DNA from: an uncultured Lachnospiraceae bacterium
GTDB lineage: Bacteria; Bacillota; Clostridia; Lachnospirales; Lachnospiraceae
NCBI GenBank assembly: GCA_910587935.1
Contig: CAJUNP010000060.1
Span: 1 to 9,933, forward strand
Direction of reading: 5' to 3'
Length of the DNA: 9,933 nt
The notes beneath the pieces are model-generated. The model did no database searches. It was not told the origin of the DNA and was given only the letters and a program-made list of their open reading frames with translations. The translations under genes were made by a program, and so were the position numbers. The first letter of the stretch is position 1; each line of letters opens with the position of its first letter. Positions 4,746 through 9,933 of the stretch are shown one piece after another.

Positions 4746-6788
4746 ATGGATAAAAAACATATCTATATAGTAGATGATTCCAAAACAATCCTGAAACACG
4801 CGGAAGGCGTTCTGATCGGCTCTTACAAAATTTCTCTGTTTCAATCCGGACAAACCGCGTTAGAACAAATGCATCGGGATATTCCCGATTTAATTCTTTT
4901 GGATATTAATATGCCTGATATGGACGGCTATACGGTATTCAGGCGAATGAAGGACAGTACGCTGCTCTGCAAAATACCCGTTATTTTTCTGACCGCAGAC
5001 ACCAAACAGGAAAGCGAAATTATGGGACTTGAAATGGGAGCCATGGATTATATAACCAAGCCCTTCTCGCCTCTGGTTATGCAAAGCCGCATTTCCCGTA
5101 TTCTGGAATTGGAAGACCTGCGTAAACACCTGGAACAGCTGGTAAGAGAGCAGACGGAAGAAACCCAGAAAATATTTATTCAGGCGATTACTACCATTAC
5201 TTATGCAGTTGATGCGAAAGACCGTTATACAAAGGGCCATTCCGTACGTGTGGCACAGTATTGTCTCGCCATCGCCAAAAAGCTTTCCTGGTCCAAACAG
5301 GACTGTCTGAACCTGTATTATACGGCATTGCTTCATGATATCGGCAAAATCGGTATTCCCGACAGTATCTTGAACAAGCCGGTAAAACTCACCGACGAAG
5401 AATACCGCCTGGTACGCAACCATCCTATTATGGGCGCTAATATCCTGCGGCCGATTACCATGGTTCCTCAGATCTGCGACGGGGCTAAATATCACCATGA
5501 ACGTTACGACGGCAAGGGTTATCCTTATGGCCTGAAGGGTAATGATATTCCCTATATTGCCCGGATTATCGGCATTGCGGACGCTTATGACGCCATAACC
5601 TCCAACCGTATTTATGAAAAAGCGCAGGTTACGGATTACGCCGTCAGCGAACTGGAAAAGGGGCGCGGCACACAGTTTGATCCTTATCTCACGGATGTTA
5701 TGTTAGAAGTTATCAAAGACGGATTTTCTTTTACGGATACGCCGGAATTTGAATTTGAACAGGAGCAATCAGAAGGAACGGAAACCGATTCTTTTATAAT
5801 TGAAGTATGTAAGAAAACGGAAACCGACGTGCACAAAGCGGACGACCTGGATTTCCTCACCGGCTTCCCCATTCGTAAATCCTTTGAACTCAGTGTAAAT
5901 ACATACCTGGACAATCCGTTGAACCGCGGCACTATGTTCTTAATGGATGTGGATAACTTCTTGCACGTAAATAAAAATTACGGACATATTGCCGGCGATC
6001 ACATCATTTGCCGACTGGCGGATATTATCCGTTCAAATATTGAAACATCCGCTTATATGTGCCGGATCAGCGGAGACGAATTTGCCGTTTTTTATCAGGA
6101 AGAACGCACCGAGGAATGGATTCGGGATGTAGCCCAGACAATTCTTACGGACTTCCAGGAGGCGGTTTCCGAAATTGACACGGATCATATCCTGTCGGTA
6201 TCCATTGGAATCAGTTATACCAAAAACCCGTTGGAACGGTGCAGGGATCTGCTCCAGCAATGTGACAAGGCGCTTTATTACGTAAAGAATAACGGCAAGA
6301 ATTCCTACCAGATTCTGCAGCGTGATTCGGATGCTTTTACCGAAAGCCAAAATCAGGGATTCCAGATCGATATAGCGCATCTAAAAAGCCGCCTGATGGA
6401 AGAAACGCCGGCGTTTGGCGCGTATTCTGTGGATTACGGTAATTTTGAGAAAATTTACCGCCTGATTGCACGCAGCTTAAGCCGGAACAAAAAAGACGCA
6501 CAGATTATTTTGTTCTCGATTACGGAAAACATTCACGGAACGATGGATATCAGCGATCTGAATGAAGCCATGAACGCGTTGGAGCGCTGTATTATCGGTT
6601 CTCTGAGAAAAGGAGACGTAACTTCCCGGTACAGCAGTTCCCAGCAGGTCGTAATTATGATCGACAGCAATCAGGAAAACGGTCATATGATTGCGGAGCG
6701 TATTATTTCCAACTACTCACGTATGTACGACAATTATAATATCGATCTCGTTTATAATATTGAGCAGATTCTTGCCCAAACCAAATAG
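4746..6788 (+). CDS. Response regulator with HD-GYP and GGDEF domains (c-di-GMP turnover), with a second degenerate GGDEF domain
   Basis: The 680-residue protein has four recognisable parts. Residues 1-120 are a receiver domain (D10-D11, phospho-acceptor D53 in LLDINMPDMDG, T83, K105). A short helical linker (121-145) leads to an HD-GYP phosphodiesterase domain (about 146-325) with H165, H197-D198 in HDIGKIGIPD, H226, and HHERYDGKGYP at 250-260, then D279 in IADAYDA; all metal-binding motifs appear intact, so it should hydrolyse c-di-GMP. A GGDEF domain follows (about 366-525): LTGFPIR, FLMDVDNF, SGDEF at 442-446 and SVSIGIS; it has Ser for the first Gly and no RxxD inhibitory site. The C-terminal part (about 560-678) resembles another GGDEF fold, with RKGDVTSRY directly before SSSQQ where GGDEF would be, so it is catalytically dead but keeps RxxD (621-624). 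The gene appears monocistronic, with its own promoter and terminator. Its kinase and output are unknown. Confidence 0.93.
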   Translation: MDKKHIYIVDDSKTILKHAEGVLIGSYKISLFQSGQTALEQMHRDIPDLILLDINMPDMDGYTVFRRMKDSTLLCKIPVIFLTADTKQESEIMGLEMGAMDYITKPFSPLVMQSRISRILELEDLRKHLEQLVREQTEETQKIFIQAITTITYAVDAKDRYTKGHSVRVAQYCLAIAKKLSWSKQDCLNLYYTALLHDIGKIGIPDSILNKPVKLTDEEYRLVRNHPIMGANILRPITMVPQICDGAKYHHERYDGKGYPYGLKGNDIPYIARIIGIADAYDAITSNRIYEKAQVTDYAVSELEKGRGTQFDPYLTDVMLEVIKDGFSFTDTPEFEFEQEQSEGTETDSFIIEVCKKTETDVHKADDLDFLTGFPIRKSFELSVNTYLDNPLNRGTMFLMDVDNFLHVNKNYGHIAGDHIICRLADIIRSNIETSAYMCRISGDEFAVFYQEERTEEWIRDVAQTILTDFQEAVSEIDTDHILSVSIGISYTKNPLERCRDLLQQCDKALYYVKNNGKNSYQILQRDSDAFTESQNQGFQIDIAHLKSRLMEETPAFGAYSVDYGNFEKIYRLIARSLSRNKKDAQIILFSITENIHGTMDISDLNEAMNALERCIIGSLRKGDVTSRYSSSQQVVIMIDSNQENGHMIAERIISNYSRMYDNYNIDLVYNIEQILAQTK

Positions 6789-6806
6789 CGTTTTACCATC
6801 GCTTAA

Positions 6807-6849
6807 AAAAACTCCCTTCAAGGCATTGATACTTCAGAAGGGAGTTTTT
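6807..6849. terminator. Bidirectional intrinsic terminator between the c-di-GMP gene and ptsI
   Basis: AAAAACTCCCTTC (6807-6819) and GAAGGGAGTTTTT (6837-6849) form a perfect 13-bp stem with a 17-nt loop. The G-C-rich core flanked by A and T runs allows termination in both directions. It lies 18 bp beyond the stop of the plus-strand gene and 18 bp beyond the stop of ptsI on the minus strand, so it serves both converging units. Confidence 0.92.
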
Positions 6850-6866
6850 GATTATTATATCGTAAA

Positions 6867-8498
6867 TTATTCTTCCGCCACGCGCATTTCCCGTACGGTT
6901 TTTCTTAACTTTAATATCATGGAAGGCGCTACGGACAATTCATCTATACCCATGCGGACAAAGGTTTCTGTAAGCTCCGGATCTGCTCCCAGCTCACCGC
7001 AGATCCCCGCCCATTTTCCCGCTTTATGGGCATTTTGCGTTACCATCTCGATCATCCGCAGAATCGCTTTATGGTGTGGATTGTAGAAATCATCCAGCTT
7101 TTCGTTCTGCCTGTCGATAGCTAACGTATACTGTGTCAGATCGTTGGTTCCGATACTGAAAAAGTCTACCAGTTCTGCCAGTTCATCGCTGATCATAACA
7201 GACGCCGGTGTCTCGATCATAATTCCCTGTTCGGGCGTCTTATACGGTATGCCCGCTGCTTCCAGTTCTTTCTTTACTTCTTCCACGATACCATAAATTT
7301 TCCGTACCTCCTCCACGGAAGTAATCATTGGATACATAATGGAAAGATTGCCAAACACCGCAGCACGCAGGAGCGCGCGCAACTGTGTCTTGAAAATATC
7401 CGGCTGCTTCAGGCAGATACGGATTGCCCGATAGCCCATGGCCGGGTTATCCTCGTTCCCAAGGTTAAAATAATCCACCTTTTTATCCGCTCCGATATCC
7501 AGAGTTCGGATAATAACCTTTTTGCCCGCCATAGTCTGCACTACCTGCTTATATGCCGTAAACTGTTCCTCTTCCGAAGGAAAATCATCTCTTCCAAGAT
7601 ATAAAAATTCACTGCGGAACAGTCCGATTCCTCCCGCATCATTTTCCAGAACATATCCAACATCCGATACGCTTCCAATGTTGGCAAAGATATGAATCGT
7701 ATGTCCGTCCAGCGTCCTGTTTTCTTTCCCTTTAAGACTCTGTAAAAGCTGCAGTTTTTCCTTCTCTTCGCAGATTTGCCGTTCTGCTTCCTGACAGAGT
7801 TCTTCGGAGGGCTCAAAGATAACTTCTCCCTTAAAGCCGTTCACCACCGCTTTCATGCCTGTTTGTATTTCGTCCAGATTCACAGGTACGCCAATCAGCG
7901 CAGGAATGTTCATCATTCTGGCCAGTATCGCCGTGTGGGAATTAGTGGAACCGTGAACCGTTACAAAGGCAAGGATTTTCTCCTTATCCATCTGTACCGT
8001 CTCGCTGGGACTCAAATCATCCGCCACAATAACAGACGGTTCCATGGACGCAAAGTCTATCTCTTCCTGTCCCATCAGGTTTCTGACAAGGCGGTTAGAG
8101 ATATCAAGCACATCCGCTGCTCTCGCTTTCATATAGTCGTCGTCCATACCCGCAAACATTTCCGAAAAATTATCGCCGGTGACTGCCGCAGCATATTCTG
8201 CATTCACCATTTCCGTGCGGATCATATTATGAATGGCATCCAGATAATCTTCGTCTTCAAGCATCATCTGATGCACCTCAAAAATAGCGGCGCTGGCCTC
8301 TCCCACTTCTTTTACCGCTTTATCATACAGCTTCTGAAGCTGGCTCTGGGCTTTCTCTCCCGCTTTCTGCAAGCGGGCCAGTTCCGCTTCCGCATCTGTA
8401 ATTTTGATTCTTTTTACCTGCTGGCCGTCCTTTTTCAATACTGCTACAGGCCCCATAACAATCCCTTTATAAACTGCTTTTCCGGATAATTTCCACAT
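6867..8498 (-). CDS. ptsI: Phosphoenolpyruvate-protein phosphotransferase (PTS enzyme I)
   Basis: Enzyme I takes phosphate from phosphoenolpyruvate and passes it to HPr, the first step of sugar uptake by the phosphotransferase system in the cytoplasm. The 543-residue protein shows the N-terminal phosphohistidine domain with active-site H188 in GSTNSHTAILAR (183-194). The C-terminal PEP-binding barrel has GLFRSEFLY (292-300), a segment with IRTLDIGADKK (330-340), MIETPASV (427-434), FFSIGTNDLTQYTLA (446-460) and the catalytic cysteine in GICGELG (C500). It is slightly shorter than the usual 570 or so residues, as in many Clostridia. I place the start at 8498, not at the upstream ATG 8525, because AGAGGAGG sits just before the inner ATG and the extra nine residues run through that site. 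It lies 58 bp behind ptsH and is presumably co-transcribed with it. Nothing looks damaged. Confidence 0.97.
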   Translation of the reverse strand: MWKLSGKAVYKGIVMGPVAVLKKDGQQVKRIKITDAEAELARLQKAGEKAQSQLQKLYDKAVKEVGEASAAIFEVHQMMLEDEDYLDAIHNMIRTEMVNAEYAAAVTGDNFSEMFAGMDDDYMKARAADVLDISNRLVRNLMGQEEIDFASMEPSVIVADDLSPSETVQMDKEKILAFVTVHGSTNSHTAILARMMNIPALIGVPVNLDEIQTGMKAVVNGFKGEVIFEPSEELCQEAERQICEEKEKLQLLQSLKGKENRTLDGHTIHIFANIGSVSDVGYVLENDAGGIGLFRSEFLYLGRDDFPSEEEQFTAYKQVVQTMAGKKVIIRTLDIGADKKVDYFNLGNEDNPAMGYRAIRICLKQPDIFKTQLRALLRAAVFGNLSIMYPMITSVEEVRKIYGIVEEVKKELEAAGIPYKTPEQGIMIETPASVMISDELAELVDFFSIGTNDLTQYTLAIDRQNEKLDDFYNPHHKAILRMIEMVTQNAHKAGKWAGICGELGADPELTETFVRMGIDELSVAPSMILKLRKTVREMRVAEE

Positions 8499-8556
8499 TG
8501 CAAATCCTCCTCTTTCCCAATACATAATCGGTCGGTTTTACTGTGTTACTCTGTAT

Positions 8557-8814
8557 TTATAAATTTTGTTCAAAGAAAGCTTTGATTTCTTCCACAGCAG
8601 TATCTTCATCCGCGCCTTCCACAGTCACTTCCACGGTCTGCCCACATTTTACGCCCAGACTCATAACGGCCATCAGTTTGGTTGCCTCCGCACTTTTACC
8701 GTCTTTGCTGATCGTAATTTTACTTTCGTATTTTTTGGCCTCTTTCACTAAGATACCCGCCGGTCTTGCATGAATACCCACCTCATCTTTTACCACATAC
8801 TCAAAGCTCTTCAT
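8557..8814 (-). CDS. ptsH: HPr phosphocarrier protein lacking Ser46
   Basis: HPr accepts phosphate from enzyme I at His15 and hands it to sugar-specific EIIA proteins. The 85-residue protein has the active site GIHARPAG with H15, and the second conserved region KLMAVMSLGVKCG (46-58). Counted against Bacillus HPr without gaps, the regulatory Ser46 position is lysine here (T45-K46), so HPr kinase/phosphorylase should not be able to use it in the usual way. That would remove the classical Ser-phosphate link to CcpA catabolite repression for this copy. Clostridia can carry more than one HPr, so another copy may do this job. AAGGAGG about 6 nt upstream supports the start at 8814. It is the first gene of a ptsH-ptsI operon. 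Confidence 0.96.
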   Translation of the reverse strand: MKSFEYVVKDEVGIHARPAGILVKEAKKYESKITISKDGKSAEATKLMAVMSLGVKCGQTVEVTVEGADEDTAVEEIKAFFEQNL

Positions 8815-8837
8815 ATCTGTTCCTCCTTTTTGTTTTG

Positions 8838-8867
8838 ATTATAACATCACCATACCGTTATCTTCAA
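8838..8867 (-). promoter_or_regulatory. ptsH: Promoter of the ptsHI operon
   Basis: On the minus strand TTGAAG (8867-8862) and TATAAT (8843-8838) are 18 bp apart. The -10 lies 23 bp before the ptsH ATG, giving a very short leader that holds the AAGGAGG ribosome binding site. I see no CRE-like or terminator-antiterminator element between it and the gene. Confidence 0.65.
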
Positions 8868-9014
8868 TATTATTTCCCGAAACAGTTTATTTTTTACTCT
8901 GTATTATATTTTATGCAAAGATTTTTTGACCACTATCTGTATTATGTGAAGAAAAGCAAATACGACCATCTGTAAAACGTTTATAATAAAGTTTTTTCAT
9001 AGTTAGAACCAATT

Positions 9015-9329
9015 TTACATTGAATTGATGTTACTTCCTTTAAGCGCATTTTCAACAGATTTTTTAATGACACTACTTGAGTTCGTCGCACCTGAGATTG
9101 CATCAACATCAGTTTTCTGTTCCTCTTTATTATATATAAAATCCACATCATATTCGCCAATATAAATTCCATCGGAAACATTAGCAACATCTATTTCATC
9201 AAAAACAGTTTCCTTTACAATCCGCTTATAATCAGCAACTTTTTTTAAGCAAACTGCTCACCCGATTAAAGCAACAAGGAAAAGAAATAAGATAATAAAT
9301 GCAATTATTTTCTTTTTGGATATTCTCAT
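9015..9329 (-). pseudogene. FMN-binding domain protein gene, broken by an in-frame stop and an internal deletion
   Basis: Reading from ATG 9327-9329, the frame gives MRISKKKIIAF, a hydrophobic helix, and then TGA at 9258-9260 (codon 24). Beyond the stop the same frame stays open for 80 more codons to TAA 9015-9017 and reads as an FMN-binding domain: DGIYIGEYDVDF (53-64), then DAISGATNSSSVIKKSVENAL (two parts: DAISGAT 76-82 and the helix to 96). DxxSGAT matches the flavinylation motif to which ApbE attaches FMN on the threonine in this family. Between DFIY and the SGAT block only about ten residues remain, whereas the family normally has several dozen, so an in-frame internal deletion is inferred. 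The product would have been a membrane-anchored or exported flavin electron carrier. The start overlaps the stop of the preceding reductase relic as ATGA. Confidence 0.75.
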
Positions 9330-9489
9330 TTCAAACACTTCTCAATCTTTCTGGTTTTTGGGAAAGCGCTTGTTTCTTCCATAGCCGTTCCTTCAGCTCT
9401 GTGGGTTGCAATATCCATCATAGCTTCCGTCTTTCCGTTTCCATGGGGCTGCCTAAAATTGCAAGTGCTAATTTATTGTCCATGATCAT
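9326..9489 (-). pseudogene. NADPH-dependent FMN reductase/flavodoxin-like gene, frameshifted and shortened
   Basis: From ATG 9487-9489 (or 9481-9483, the better distance from the GGGGGAG site) the frame reads KLALAILGSP and then leaves the gene at a CCCC run (9445-9448). Stepping back one base restores HGNGKTEAMMDIATHRAE, so together the two frames give the phosphate-binding loop GSPHGNGKT of NADPH-dependent FMN reductases and flavodoxin-like proteins. One missing C in the run explains the shift. The second frame ends after only 39 codons (TGA 9326-9328), so most of the roughly 180-residue domain is gone. Gene order and spacing (1 nt behind the regulator relic, ATGA overlap with the FMN-binding relic) show a former three-gene operon. 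The family call rests on a single motif of about 25 residues but is characteristic. Confidence 0.7.
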
Positions 9490-9490
9490 T

Positions 9491-9680
9491 TTACTCCCCC
9501 TTTTCAATCGTACAGTATAACATATCAAAACCATACTCTAAAAATTGAATTTTAGATAAGTGCGTTGTTTTTTCAATATATTCTTCTTTATTTGCCGCCA
9601 ACTGGATAAGCCCTGACAGCGCCCCCCAAAAGTGAAAAATAGTAGGCATGATTTTTATGTTGTCACACAAATATGCCATA
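9491..9680 (-). pseudogene. C-terminal fragment of a probable TetR/AcrR-type regulator, cut off at the CRISPR array
   Basis: The open frame runs from the CRISPR boundary to TAA 9491-9493. It covers about 62 residues, including PTIFHFWGALSGLIQLAANK and FLEYGFDMLYCTIEKG, which resemble the last helices of TetR-type regulators of Clostridia (an FxxxGFxxLY-like ending). No helix-turn-helix part is present: upstream the frame runs straight into CRISPR repeat 1, where a GTG (9692-9694) offers only an accidental start. The stop is followed after 1 nt by the FMN reductase relic, consistent with a regulator controlling a flavin redox operon. The TetR call is from resemblance of a short piece and is tentative; that it is a gene fragment is more secure. 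Confidence 0.5.
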
Positions 9681-9933
9681 ATTTCAATCCACACTCCCGC
9701 GAAGGGAGTGACTCTTTCACTTCCACGCCCTCCTTAACAACAAAACGATTTCAATCCACACTCCCGCGAAGGGAGTGACGACACAAAGACGGCAGATGAA
9801 ATCTTCGTTGAGATTTCAATCCACACTCCCGCGAAGGGAGTGACAACAAAGAACAGTGGTTCAGGTTGGATTGAAAAAATTTCAATCCACACTCCCGCGA
9901 AGGGAGTGACCAAAAAGATCGTACATTTTTTCA
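9681..9933 (-). CRISPR. CRISPR array, type I-C-like repeats, leader-distal end, runs off the right edge
   Basis: Four identical 32-bp repeats lie at 9681-9712, 9748-9779, 9813-9844 and 9879-9910. Spacers are 35, 33 and 34 bp (9713-9747, 9780-9812, 9845-9878), plus a cut-off fourth of at least 23 bp (9911-9933). Each repeat has the inverted pair CACTCCC/GGGAGTG around a 5-nt loop, and on the minus strand ends in GTGGATTGAAAT, the form known for type I-C arrays. Transcription is therefore inferred to run leftwards on the minus strand, with leader, newest spacers and cas genes to the right of the window. The last repeat is not degenerate, which is unusual for a leader-distal end and may mean recent loss of older spacers. 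No cas gene is visible here, so the subtype rests on the repeat alone. Confidence 0.95.

Noticed and set aside
4890..5498. Minus-strand open frame (202 codons) opposite the HD-GYP region
   Set aside because: The plus-strand frame carries all receiver and HD-GYP motifs across this stretch; the antisense frame shows none.
7776..8489. Long plus-strand open frame (237 codons) opposite ptsI
   Set aside because: It is the antisense of a clearly conserved enzyme I gene, has no family features, and no ribosome binding site supports it.
8499..8525. Upstream ATG at 8525 as the start of ptsI
   Set aside because: The extra nine codons run through the strong AGAGGAGG site that precedes the inner ATG at 8498, and MWKLSGKAVYKG is a normal enzyme I N-terminus.
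8868..9014. A terminator or gene between the FMN-binding relic and the ptsH promoter
   Set aside because: The stretch is AT-rich with no stable hairpin and no open frame resembling a protein family; I see nothing supportable in it.
8981..9190. Minus-strand 69-codon open frame beginning MLLMFPMEF
   Set aside because: It is a shifted frame of the FMN-binding relic, whose own frame gives the DGxYxG and DxxSGAT motifs.
9258..9260. TGA in the FMN-binding relic as a selenocysteine codon (followed closely by a Cys codon)
   Set aside because: It lies at the end of the N-terminal membrane helix, where redox selenocysteine is not expected in this family. I see no selenocysteine-insertion hairpin just downstream, and the gene has an internal deletion and decayed neighbours, so a nonsense mutation is simpler.
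9440..9450. Programmed frameshift in the FMN reductase relic
   Set aside because: CCCC is not a typical slippery heptamer, no stimulating structure is evident, and the downstream frame encodes only a shortened fragment. Loss of one C is the simpler reading.
9299..9520. Plus-strand 73-codon open frame
   Set aside because: It is antisense to the FMN reductase relic, where the GSPHGNGKT motif and operon spacing lie on the minus strand.
9680..9694. Start of the regulator fragment inside CRISPR repeat 1 (GTG 9692-9694)
   Set aside because: The five codons MWIEI are encoded by the repeat itself, so this is an accidental start produced by the junction.

Overview
The window looks like the chromosome of a spore-forming, low-to-medium-GC Firmicute, most likely a Lachnospiraceae-type Clostridium relative. 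The evidence is a sporulation gene (spmB), Clostridia-style HPr and enzyme I, a LytTR-type regulator, a DUF885 protein, Gram-positive ribosome binding sites and promoters, and a CRISPR array with type I-C-like repeats. This placement is inferred from gene content and family resemblance; no search was run.

Layout. Positions 1-1279 (minus strand) hold a small regulatory cluster: an XRE-type helix-turn-helix protein, a LytTR response regulator and, 1 bp behind it, a 40-codon membrane ORF that looks like the start of a sensor kinase cut short. The 300-bp gap 1280-1579 holds three TACAGT boxes at about 30-bp spacing, an isolated terminator-like hairpin and a promoter for the next gene. 1580-3469 (plus) encodes a membrane-anchored DUF885 metallopeptidase-like protein; its 3' end overlaps the 3' end of a membrane-anchored Mrr-type nuclease (3442-3906, minus). 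Behind that nuclease lies spmB (4014-4559, minus) without spmA. A divergent gap (4560-4745) with two overlapping promoters separates spmB from a large REC/HD-GYP/GGDEF c-di-GMP protein (4746-6788, plus). A strong bidirectional terminator (6807-6849) separates it from the converging ptsH-ptsI operon (8814-6867, minus), which carries the general PTS phosphocarriers.

From about 9015 to 9680 the minus strand holds three decayed genes in what was a tight operon: the tail of a probable TetR-type regulator, a frameshifted and shortened NADPH-dependent FMN reductase/flavodoxin-like gene, and an FMN-binding-domain gene with an in-frame stop and an apparent internal deletion. Spacing is still operon-like (1 nt, then an ATGA overlap). 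The leader-distal end of the CRISPR array (9681-9933, running off the right edge) directly abuts the truncated regulator. No cas gene is inside the window.

Most interesting signals: (1) the c-di-GMP protein carries a C-terminal third domain that reads as a second, degenerate GGDEF domain in which the catalytic motif is lost (SSSQQ) but an RxxD inhibitory-site motif is kept at the right distance, suggesting an in-cis c-di-GMP sensor; (2) CRISPR spacer 3 forms a perfect 10-bp inverted repeat with the neighbouring repeat, so its crRNA seed could pair with its own 5' handle; (3) HPr has Lys at the position of regulatory Ser46; (4) an eroded flavin operon is cut off exactly at the CRISPR boundary.
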